This document shows, one piece after another, positions 1-6,328 of a stretch of DNA of 6,383 nucleotides. Numbering within the stretch: the stretch's first letter is position 1; every line of letters begins with the position of its first letter. Source of the stretch: Thermoplasmatales archaeon (GTDB lineage: Archaea; Thermoplasmatota; Thermoplasmata; Thermoplasmatales; GCA-001856825); NCBI GenBank assembly GCA_014874235.1, contig JACWAC010000065.1, positions 1 through 6,383 on the forward strand, written 5' to 3'. Both the position numbers and the translations under genes were made by a program. Below the pieces are notes generated by a model. It had not been told where the DNA came from, searched no databases, and saw only the letters and a list, made by a program, of their open reading frames with translations.

Positions 1-1
1 A

Positions 2-745
2 GCAGCCAGGAATGCCAGAGAAATGGTACGTTCTAAATCATCACTGAGTGCTGCACTCCCAGGAAAGTTGGCTGACTGTACACTCGAAGATCCCGAAAAA
101 ACTGAACTGTACATTGTTGAAGGAGATTCCGCCGCGGGACCGGCCAAACAAGGAAGGGACAGGAACTACCAGGCAATCCTACCCCTGAGGGGAAAGATAT
201 TGAATGTGGAAAAAGCAGGATGGGACAAGATATTGAAGAACAACGAAGTCAAGAACCTGTTTTCTGCTATCAACATGGGACCGAACGATGCCTATGACCC
301 CAAGAAACTGAGATACGGAAAAATAATATTTATGACCGATGCCGACGTTGATGGGAGTCACATAAGAACCCTTTTACTTACTCTCTTCTACAGACACCTG
401 AAGGTTCTGATAGAAAACGGCCATGTTCACAATGCAGTTGTTCCACTTTTTAGAGTTCAGAAGGGAACAACCGTAAAGTACGTTTACACAGAAAGGGAAA
501 AGGATGAACTGGTAAAGCAATTCAACAACCCCATCGTGCAGAGATTCAAGGGACTAGGAGAGATGAATCCTGATCAGTTGTGGGAAACGGCGATGAACCC
601 CGAAACGAGAAAGCTGGTAAGATTTCAGATAGAGGATGCAGAACGGTCAGACGCGTTGTTCACTCTCCTGATGGGAGAACAGGTTGAGCCAAGAAGGGAC
701 TATATTATAGCCCATGCAAATGAGGCACAGAATATCGACGTGTGA
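2..745 (+). CDS. gyrB: DNA gyrase subunit B, C-terminal part (5' end outside window)
   Basis: GyrB is the ATPase and TOPRIM subunit of DNA gyrase, which with GyrA introduces negative supercoils using ATP. The reading frame is open from base 2, so the gene starts upstream; 247 residues are visible and the GHKL ATPase and transducer domains are missing. An internal ATG at 23 is not the start, because the residues before it (AARNARE) match the family. The TOPRIM domain is clear: catalytic Glu in EGDSA (codon 119-121), then DADVDGSHIRTLLLT with metal-binding Asp residues from 338. The C-terminal GyrB motif RFKGLGEMNPDQLWET and the closing EPRR are present. There is no large insert of the E. coli type between TOPRIM and tail. 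Two usually conserved stretches differ: EGDSAGGS reads EGDSAAGP, and QPPLY reads VVPLF. The stop overlaps the gyrA start, indicating an operon. ParE is the alternative, but the adjacent gyrA with a GyrA-box argues for gyrase. Confidence 0.95.
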   Translation, partial: AARNAREMVRSKSSLSAALPGKLADCTLEDPEKTELYIVEGDSAAGPAKQGRDRNYQAILPLRGKILNVEKAGWDKILKNNEVKNLFSAINMGPNDAYDPKKLRYGKIIFMTDADVDGSHIRTLLLTLFYRHLKVLIENGHVHNAVVPLFRVQKGTTVKYVYTEREKDELVKQFNNPIVQRFKGLGEMNPDQLWETAMNPETRKLVRFQIEDAERSDALFTLLMGEQVEPRRDYIIAHANEAQNIDV

Positions 746-3123
746 TGTCAATGATCGAAAACAGAGCTATTGAAAAGGAGATGAAAGAATCCTATCTGGA
801 CTACGCGATGAGCGTCATTCTTTCAAGAGCCATACCTGACATTAGAGATGGTCTTAAGCCAGTTCAGAGATTGATTCTCTACTCCATGTACGAGATGGGT
901 GTTACCTTCGATAAGCCATACAGAAAGTCTGCTAGGATCGTTGGAGAGGTCATGGGTAAATACCACCCTCACGGTGATTCCGCGATCTATGGAGCACTGG
1001 CAAGGATGGCCCAGGACTATTCGTTGCGATACCCTCTCGTGGATGGTCAAGGGTCCTGGGGATCGCGCGACGGCGACCCACCGGCAGCTATGAGATATAC
1101 GGAGGCGAGATTGAGCAAGATATCCAACGAGATGCTAGCAGATATTGAATACGATACTGTGGATTTCACTCTCAACTTCGATGGTACACTCAAAATGCCT
1201 TTAACGTTACCTTCAAAGATTCCCAACATTCTCTTGAATGGTACGTCGGGCATCGCAGTAGGCATGGCCACCAACATGCCCCCGCACAACCTGACCGAAG
1301 TCGTCGATGGACTGATAATGCTTATCAGGAACAAGGAGGCGGGATTGGAGGATCTTCTGAAGGTCGTCAATGGTCCAGATTTCCCAACTGGAGGCACAAT
1401 TCTCGGCAAGAAAGGCATAATCGACGCCTATCGGACTGGGAGGGGAAAGTTTGACCTTAGAGCAAAGGCCGAGATAGAGAAGAACGAGATAATATTCTCT
1501 GAAGTTCCTTACGAAGTAAACAAATCAGAGCTTCTTATCAAAATGGCAGCACTCTCTAAGGATGGCATTATTGGCGGTATATCTAACATCAAGGACGAGA
1601 GCAACAAGGACGGAATAAGAGTTGTAGTGAAGGTAAAGAACGATTTCAGCCCAGAAATCACTCTGAACCAGATTTATGAGCACACACAGATGCAGGTCTC
1701 TTATGGAGTCATAAACCTGGTACTTGTTGACAACGTCCCCAGAACGATGGGGCTCAAGGAAATCATGCAGGAATACCTGAAACACAGGGAGTTGGTGGTT
1801 AGAAGGCGGACCGTCTTCTTCCTGAAAAAAGCAAAGGACAGAGAACACATTCTGGTCGCACTTGCAAAGGCTCTTGATGCGATCGATCTAACCATAAAGA
1901 TAATAAGATCATCAAAAGAAGTCAAGGATGCAAGGGAGGGGCTCAAGAAGCAATTCTCCCTGGACGACTTACAGGCAAACGCCATTCTAGAAACGAGACT
2001 GCAGAAATTGACGAGTATGGAAATTGCAGATTTGAAGAAGGAAATGAAAGAGATCAGAGAGAGCATAAAGCACTACAATGACCTTCTTACGAACGAATCG
2101 GAAAGATGGGACCTGATAGTTGAGGAATTGGAGGAGATAAAGGATAAGTACGGGGACGCGAGGATGACTGAGATCTCGGAATCCTACGTTGAAACCACTG
2201 AGGAGGAGCTCATTCCTCACGAGACAGACACCATCGTTCTCACCGTGGATAACAGGATAAGCAGAATCGAGGCGGATACATATTCAGCGCAGAAGAGGGG
2301 AGGAAAGGGGGTCTTCACTGGATCTTCAGAGAGTGATATCAAGCAGGTGTTGACCTGCGATTCCCATGACAGGCTGTTCTTCTTCTCCGATACTGGAAAA
2401 GTTTTCCAGACGAAGGCCTACACCATCCCCAAGGGAGAGAGGAGATCTAGGGCCAAACTTATCTCCGCCATCTTTGACAACATGAAGGGCAGAATCGTTT
2501 TCATAATGAGCGAGAGGGAAGGGGAAGGAAAGAAGTACCTTCTCTTCGTCACCGAGAAAGGTAGGGTGAAGAAAACGGAAATTACCCATTATATGAACAT
2601 CAGATCGAATGGTCTGATCGCGCTCAGGCTCAGACCTGGCGATCTCTTGAAAGATGTATTCGTAACATCGGGTGATGAAAAGATCGCATTGCTCTCCACT
2701 GACGGTAGACTGGTCCTTGTGGAAGAAAAAGAGTTCAGATCCATGGGAAGACCAGCATCCGGAGTCACTGGAATCAGATTCAAGGGAGACAACAAAGTGG
2801 CGAGTGATGCAACTGTCACAACGAAGGAGATGATAGTCATAGCGGAGAAGGGTCTTGGAAAGAGGGTTAGTGTTGAAGACTTTTCGATGAGGCACCGCGG
2901 TGCAAAAGGGATGAGAGCGATCAAAGTTACTGCGAGAACTGGAAGACCAATCTACGTTTCATCCATAGATCAGAGCGATGAGCTGCTCATCATGACCAAG
3001 ACTGGCAAGACAATTCGAACTCCTGTTGCTTCTATTCCCCAGAAGGGAAGAAATGCACAGGGAGTAAAACTGATCGGACTGGATGAGGGAGACCTGGCCG
3101 TTTCGGTTACTCGGATCTCTTGA
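745..3123 (+). CDS. gyrA: DNA gyrase subunit A
   Basis: GyrA is the DNA breakage-reunion and DNA-wrapping subunit of gyrase. Numbering from ATG 745 gives 792 residues. The N-terminal breakage domain opens with SYLDYAMSVI and has the winged-helix motif KYHPHGDS (about 72-79) and the catalytic Tyr118 in AAMRYTE (codon 1096-1098, preceded by Arg117). A tower and coiled-coil region follows to about 490. The C-terminal beta-pinwheel begins with the GyrA-box QKRGGKG (residues 516-522, bases 2290-2310); five later degenerate copies near 562, 616, 666, 717 and 766 suggest six blades. The box is the gyrase hallmark and separates it from ParC. The protein ends right after the last blade, without the acidic tail of E. 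coli GyrA. The start is uncertain: GTG 742 overlaps the gyrB stop by four bases, ATG 745 by one, and ATG 751 is also possible. The nearest GAGG (722-725) is far away, so translational coupling to gyrB is likely. Its 3' end overlaps mevalonate kinase on the opposite strand. Confidence 0.97.
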   Translation: MSMIENRAIEKEMKESYLDYAMSVILSRAIPDIRDGLKPVQRLILYSMYEMGVTFDKPYRKSARIVGEVMGKYHPHGDSAIYGALARMAQDYSLRYPLVDGQGSWGSRDGDPPAAMRYTEARLSKISNEMLADIEYDTVDFTLNFDGTLKMPLTLPSKIPNILLNGTSGIAVGMATNMPPHNLTEVVDGLIMLIRNKEAGLEDLLKVVNGPDFPTGGTILGKKGIIDAYRTGRGKFDLRAKAEIEKNEIIFSEVPYEVNKSELLIKMAALSKDGIIGGISNIKDESNKDGIRVVVKVKNDFSPEITLNQIYEHTQMQVSYGVINLVLVDNVPRTMGLKEIMQEYLKHRELVVRRRTVFFLKKAKDREHILVALAKALDAIDLTIKIIRSSKEVKDAREGLKKQFSLDDLQANAILETRLQKLTSMEIADLKKEMKEIRESIKHYNDLLTNESERWDLIVEELEEIKDKYGDARMTEISESYVETTEEELIPHETDTIVLTVDNRISRIEADTYSAQKRGGKGVFTGSSESDIKQVLTCDSHDRLFFFSDTGKVFQTKAYTIPKGERRSRAKLISAIFDNMKGRIVFIMSEREGEGKKYLLFVTEKGRVKKTEITHYMNIRSNGLIALRLRPGDLLKDVFVTSGDEKIALLSTDGRLVLVEEKEFRSMGRPASGVTGIRFKGDNKVASDATVTTKEMIVIAEKGLGKRVSVEDFSMRHRGAKGMRAIKVTARTGRPIYVSSIDQSDELLIMTKTGKTIRTPVASIPQKGRNAQGVKLIGLDEGDLAVSVTRIS

Positions 3124-3991
3124 ATATACCGGCGCTGGTGGTTGAGGTATCAAAAACAATAACATTCATTTCCTTTAATTTCTTGACTAATCTTTCTTTG
3201 TCCTTTGGAATTATGACCACCGCGCCCCCACCTCCGGCACCCGTTAGCTTCGCACCGTAACCGTACTCCCTTCCGATACGGACTATCTTCTCGATTTTAT
3301 CTGTGGAGATTCCAAAGACCTTGAGTTCCGAGTGATTCTCGTTCATCAATTCCCCAACCTTCTCAATATCCCCCTTTGCTACTGCCTTGACCCCTTCCTC
3401 AGTTATGTTGCCTATTCTTTTCATGATGTCCTTCGCGAATCCACCACGCTCATAGAACTTCCTGACCTTTGCAACCTGTTCCCTAGTCGAACCTTTGGAG
3501 CCGGAGTAAACGATCACCATTTCAATGTTCCTCGTTGGTATGCTCGAGAAACTCCAGGAGATCCCATTCTTCTCAATCTTCCAAAGAGGCACACCTTCCT
3601 TGCCGTTGGTAAGAACGAATCCTCCAGCAGCGATAGTTGTGGTGTCTATAGGAGAGCCCAGTCCTTGAGTTTCGTATTCGATGTTGAATGCCTCGTTAGC
3701 AAGTTTTTCCCTTGAATAATCCCTTTCGCACATAATTATGCCTGAAATAATCATGGAGGAAGTGCCAAGGCCAGATCCCGAAGGGACATTCGTTTCTACC
3801 TTCACGTAAACGTTGGTCAGTCCGAGATAGGAGAGAGTTCTCTGAACGAATGGGGTAAACTGCAGCCCGGTCCTGCTTGGGACCAGATTGATTTTTGCAA
3901 AGAGGTCAACGGTCGCGGAAAGTGCGGGATATCCGTAAACTACCGCGTGTTCACCAAACAGGATTACCTTGTGTGGTGAATAGACTACCAT
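3107..3991 (-). CDS. mvk: Mevalonate kinase (GHMP kinase family)
   Basis: It phosphorylates mevalonate with ATP to 5-phosphomevalonate, in the cytoplasm, toward the isoprenoid chains of archaeal lipids. The 294 residues carry the three GHMP motifs. Motif 1 is KVILFGEHAVVYGYPAL (8-24), the mevalonate kinase signature. Motif 2 is the phosphate-binding PSGSGLGTSS (70-79). Motif 3 is KLTGAGGGGAVV (248-259). The likely catalytic base is Asp116 in SPIDTTT, in the position of the usual SGID or SxxDT. The length is slightly short for archaeal members (about 310). The start ATG (3989-3991) lies 8 codons before motif 1, as expected. It follows the UPF0145 stop after 4 bp with no recognisable Shine-Dalgarno sequence, so the two are probably cotranscribed and coupled. 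The last 17 bp overlap the end of gyrA. Mevalonate 3-kinase of the Thermoplasma type is unlikely because the motif 1 match is specific to mevalonate kinase; substrate specificity is inferred from family. Confidence 0.93.
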   Translation of the reverse strand: MVVYSPHKVILFGEHAVVYGYPALSATVDLFAKINLVPSRTGLQFTPFVQRTLSYLGLTNVYVKVETNVPSGSGLGTSSMIISGIIMCERDYSREKLANEAFNIEYETQGLGSPIDTTTIAAGGFVLTNGKEGVPLWKIEKNGISWSFSSIPTRNIEMVIVYSGSKGSTREQVAKVRKFYERGGFAKDIMKRIGNITEEGVKAVAKGDIEKVGELMNENHSELKVFGISTDKIEKIVRIGREYGYGAKLTGAGGGGAVVIIPKDKERLVKKLKEMNVIVFDTSTTSAGIFKRSE

Positions 3992-3995
3992 CTAC

Positions 3996-4382
3996 TCATT
4001 TGAGAGATACTGGTTGGCTCTGGCTATCATCTTTCTGTGCAACGATCGCAGTCCCATATGCAAGGACCTCGGACATCGTTTGTCCAATTTCTGAGGAGTC
4101 GAACCTGACCTCTATGACTGCATTTGCACCGAGACTCTTTGCGTGTTGTTTGAGTCTTTCTAGCGCCTCGTATCTGCTCTGATCGAGCATTTCTGTGTAT
4201 TCTTTAATCTCCCCTCCAGCTATTGTCCGGAGACCCGCAATCACGTTTCCTCCAATACCTCTCGACCTAACTATAAGCCCCCATGTAAATCCGATTACGC
4301 TCGTTATCTTGTACCCTGGTATATACGGAGTACTGACGACGATCAAATCGGCCGTTGATGGGTTATAACTTCCTCTAAACAT
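3996..4382 (-). CDS. UPF0145 / YbjQ-family protein (putative heavy-metal-binding domain, DUF74)
   Basis: This is a small 128-residue protein of unknown biochemical role. The family has been called a putative heavy-metal-binding domain because of its fold; I see no Cys cluster supporting metal binding here, and there is no signal peptide or membrane segment. Family features visible are VVSTPYIPGYKI (15-26), TIAGGEIKEYTEML (53-66), SRYEALERL then AKSLGANAVIEVRF (69-94), and the closing AYGTAIV (108-114). The family core starts around residue 13, so the first 12 residues are an extension; a TTG at codon 13 (4344-4346) would give the more usual N-terminus. I keep ATG 4382 because a TATA box centred about 25 bases upstream predicts a transcript starting essentially at that ATG, and neither start has a good Shine-Dalgarno sequence. 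It precedes mvk by 4 bp and is probably cotranscribed with it; a functional link to isoprenoid synthesis is not shown. Confidence 0.88.
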   Translation of the reverse strand: MFRGSYNPSTADLIVVSTPYIPGYKITSVIGFTWGLIVRSRGIGGNVIAGLRTIAGGEIKEYTEMLDQSRYEALERLKQHAKSLGANAVIEVRFDSSEIGQTMSEVLAYGTAIVAQKDDSQSQPVSLK

Positions 4383-4402
4383 GAAGAAGTTAGAGAGCGA
4401 GG

Positions 4403-4410
4403 ATATAAAA
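4403..4410 (-). promoter_or_regulatory. TATA box of the UPF0145-mvk unit
   Basis: The - strand reads TTTTATAT, a good archaeal TATA box, centred about 24.5 bases upstream of the A of ATG 4382. Archaeal transcription usually begins about 25 bases after the box centre, so the transcript should start at or within a few bases of the start codon. The short stretch between box and ATG is pyrimidine-rich and has no Shine-Dalgarno match. The box lies between the thermosome terminator and UPF0145, so the two-gene unit has its own promoter. Confidence 0.65.
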
Positions 4411-4508
4411 CCGTTGCGTCATTGAAGTACATTCTAACGCGTAATCAGTTTGGCTCTACAACACTCCGATTAGGAATTCTATACCTGCTTCAAGATTAAA
4501 AGTTGTGT

Positions 4509-4528
4509 AAAAATAAAAAGAGAAATAA
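4509..4528 (-). terminator. T-run terminator of the thermosome gene
   Basis: Reading the - strand, 17 to 36 bases after the thermosome stop there is a T-rich tract with two uninterrupted runs of five T (4519-4515 and 4513-4509) preceded by ATTTCTC. Archaeal RNA polymerase terminates at such U-rich tracts without needing a stem-loop, and none is apparent here. The next - strand promoter lies about 100 bp further on. Confidence 0.65.
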
Positions 4529-4544
4529 TGGTCTAGCCCTTTGG

Positions 4545-6173
4545 TCAGTCTTCTCCGCCGCCGGGCATTCCGCCACCAGGTGGTCTAGGAGCGCCGGCAC
4601 TAGATGCTTTCGTTGCAATAACGTCATCGATCCTGAGGATCATGACTGCTGCATCCGTCGCACTGTCGATGGCCTGCTTGCCCACCCTGATCGGCTCGAT
4701 TACGCCAAGCTCCATCATATCGATTGGCTTCCCTTTCACTACATCAACGCCCGCATTCCTCTTACCATCTGCGTGTTCCTTCTTCAGAGAGATCAGGATA
4801 CCTATAGAGTCCAGTCCTGCATTCTCTGAAAGAGTCCTGGGAATGATCTCAATTGCTTCAGCGAACTTCTCAATGGCTAACTGCTCTCTTCCTCCAACCG
4901 ATGCACTGTAATCTCTGAGCTTCATTGCTATTTCTATTGCCGCTGCCCCTCCTCCCGGAATTATCTTCCCGTCATGGAGTGCCGCGGCAACCACATGCAG
5001 TGAATCCACAAGACTTCTCTCCAGCTCGTCAACGACGTGTTCCGTACCGCCCCTGATAAGCACAGAAACCGCCTTCGGATTCTTGCAGCCGGTCACAAAA
5101 GTGAGGTGGTCCTCTCCTATCTTGACTTCCTCAACCTTGTCTGCGTTTCCCAGGTCCTTGGCAGTGAGATCGTCTATGTTTGTGATTATCTCTCCTCCGA
5201 TCGCTTTTGCAAGTTTCTCTATGTCGCTCTTCTTCACCCTTCTCGCTGCGTAAATTCCGTTCTTGGAAAGATATGCCATGGCAAGGTCATCTATTCCCTT
5301 CTGGGTGAGGATGACGTTTGCCCCTGTTGTCTTGACCTTTTCGACCATTCCCCTTAGAATGCTCTCTTCCTGTTTCTTGAACTTCATTATTGACTCGGGA
5401 TCCTCAATCCTTATCGAAGTATCGAACTCGGGCTTCTTGATTTCGAGTGCCGCGTTCAGCAGTGCTATCTTTGCCTTGTTTACTACTACCGGCATACCCG
5501 GGTGCACTCTCTCCTTGTCAACTATTACACCCTGAATTAGATGGGTATCTTCGACCGAACCGCCCTGCTTCTTCACGAGTTGAATGTCGTCGAAATCTAC
5601 TACAGTCTTTCCCCCTCTTTCTTGTGCCACCTGTAGGACTGCTTTCACAGCAATGTCTGCAAGTTTCTTCCTTGATGTTGAAGCTCCCTTTGAGTTCAGT
5701 GCTGTGTTCGCTATCTTAAGGAGAACTTTCTCGTCCTTTCCGACTGGCGTTGAAATATCGTTCAGAACTTCCTTTGCCTTCTCTGCGGCCATCCTATAAC
5801 CAGACGCTATTACCGTCGGATGGACGTTCTGGTTCAGCAGATCTTCAGCCTTCCTCAAGAATTCTCCTGCCAGAATCGCTGCCGTGGTCGTTCCATCTCC
5901 CACTTCCTGATCCTGGGTCTTGGAAACCTCTACCATCATCTTTGCTGCTGGATGGTCGATATCCATTTCCTTCAGGATTGTCACACCATCGTTCGTGATA
6001 ACGATATCTCCCAGAGAGTCGACAAGCATTTTGTCCATTCCCCTGGGACCTAGCGTAGTCTTCACCGCATCTGCAATTGCTTTTGCAGCGTTGATATTGT
6101 TCTGCATTGCATTCTTTCCAGATTCTCTCTTCGCACCTTCTCTTAGAATAAATATTGGCTGTCCTGGCATCAT
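4545..6173 (-). CDS. ths: Thermosome subunit (group II chaperonin)
   Basis: It forms the double-ring ATP-driven chaperonin that encloses and folds cytoplasmic proteins, with a built-in lid. The length of 542 residues is normal for the family. The N-terminal equatorial domain has TLGPRGMDKMLVDSLGD (40-56), TNDGVTILKEMD (60-71) and the ATPase motif GDGTTTAAILAGE (92-104) with Asp93. The apical domain (about 215-365) contains the lid-forming helical protrusion around 245-285. The C-terminal equatorial half has IIPGGGAAAIEIA (404-416), ENAGLDSIGIL (450-460) and VGVIEP-like ELGVIEPIRVGKQA (488-501). It ends in the Gly/Met-rich tail GGGMPGGGED that lines the ring cavity. The start is the first of two adjacent ATGs (6171-6173), 9 bases after a GAGGTG Shine-Dalgarno; the second ATG is equally plausible. 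It is transcribed divergently from the tRNA-Thr gene and followed by a T-run terminator. Archaea often have one to three paralogs; which paralog this is cannot be told from the window. Confidence 0.97.
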   Translation of the reverse strand: MMPGQPIFILREGAKRESGKNAMQNNINAAKAIADAVKTTLGPRGMDKMLVDSLGDIVITNDGVTILKEMDIDHPAAKMMVEVSKTQDQEVGDGTTTAAILAGEFLRKAEDLLNQNVHPTVIASGYRMAAEKAKEVLNDISTPVGKDEKVLLKIANTALNSKGASTSRKKLADIAVKAVLQVAQERGGKTVVDFDDIQLVKKQGGSVEDTHLIQGVIVDKERVHPGMPVVVNKAKIALLNAALEIKKPEFDTSIRIEDPESIMKFKKQEESILRGMVEKVKTTGANVILTQKGIDDLAMAYLSKNGIYAARRVKKSDIEKLAKAIGGEIITNIDDLTAKDLGNADKVEEVKIGEDHLTFVTGCKNPKAVSVLIRGGTEHVVDELERSLVDSLHVVAAALHDGKIIPGGGAAAIEIAMKLRDYSASVGGREQLAIEKFAEAIEIIPRTLSENAGLDSIGILISLKKEHADGKRNAGVDVVKGKPIDMMELGVIEPIRVGKQAIDSATDAAVMILRIDDVIATKASSAGAPRPPGGGMPGGGED

Positions 6174-6182
6174 TTAATTGGA

Positions 6183-6188
6183 CACCTC
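6183..6188 (-). promoter_or_regulatory. Shine-Dalgarno sequence of the thermosome gene
   Basis: The - strand reads GAGGTG, a six-base match to the usual archaeal 16S 3' end (anti-Shine-Dalgarno CACCTC), with 9 bases to the first ATG. It is the clearest ribosome binding site in the window and supports the start at 6173. It falls within a few bases of the predicted transcript start, so the leader would be only about 15-20 bases. Confidence 0.7.
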
Positions 6189-6209
6189 TTTTTCCGTATT
6201 TTATTCTTC

Positions 6210-6217
6210 TATATAAA
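6210..6217 (-). promoter_or_regulatory. TATA box of the thermosome gene
   Basis: The - strand reads TTTATATA, the archaeal TATA consensus, 36 bases before the first ATG. The expected transcript start is about 6186-6193, where the - strand has an A-run. The stretch just upstream (GTAAG) is a weak match to a purine-rich TFB recognition element. Confidence 0.75.
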
Positions 6218-6245
6218 CTTACATCACTCACCAATTTGCTCACAT

Positions 6246-6278
6246 TCGGGAAACTTTGACACAGAGCCATTTTCCCGA
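6246..6278. repeat. 8-bp inverted repeat, candidate operator
   Basis: TCGGGAAA (6246-6253) and its exact reverse complement TTTCCCGA (6271-6278) are separated by 17 bp. The pair lies about 30-60 bp upstream of the thermosome TATA box and 24 bp upstream of the tRNA TATA-like box. Perfect eight-base arms in a non-coding divergent spacer suggest a protein binding site, but this is inference and chance is not excluded. Confidence 0.4.
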
Positions 6279-6292
6279 CATTCCTGCGAATG
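6279..6292. repeat. 5-bp inverted repeat CATTC-CTGC-GAATG
   Basis: CATTC (6279-6283) and GAATG (6288-6292) flank a 4-base centre, directly abutting the right arm of the longer inverted repeat. CATTC also precedes the left arm (6243-6247), so the words CATTC and GGGAAA/TTTCCC recur on both sides of the spacer. It is short, so confidence is limited. Confidence 0.3.
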
Positions 6293-6301
6293 GAAATTGA
6301 G

Positions 6302-6307
6302 ATATAT
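6302..6307 (+). promoter_or_regulatory. TATA-like box of the tRNA-Thr gene
   Basis: ATATAT within GAGATATATCG is the only TATA-like element shortly upstream of the tRNA on the + strand. Its centre is about 24.5 bases before the mature tRNA 5' end, so the predicted transcript starts at or very near the mature end. Confidence 0.5.
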
Positions 6308-6328
6308 CGAATAGAGATAAGCGATAAC

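Noticed and set aside
2326..2895. 189-codon open frame antisense to gyrA
   Set aside because: It lies wholly within the conserved gyrA pinwheel, has low-complexity and Cys/His/Ser-rich composition with no family resemblance, and no promoter or Shine-Dalgarno; a shadow frame.
742..3123. ParC/ParE (topoisomerase IV) identity for the first two genes
   Set aside because: The QKRGGKG GyrA-box and full pinwheel are gyrase-specific, and archaea are known to carry gyrase rather than topoisomerase IV.
3332..4182. + strand open frames of 127 and 95 codons opposite mvk and UPF0145
   Set aside because: Both are antisense to genes with clear family motifs, have no recognisable domains and no promoter.
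4383..4544. Possible small gene or RNA between the UPF0145 and thermosome genes
   Set aside because: Apart from the TATA box and T-run terminator I see no start with a Shine-Dalgarno leading into a convincing frame and no stable hairpin.
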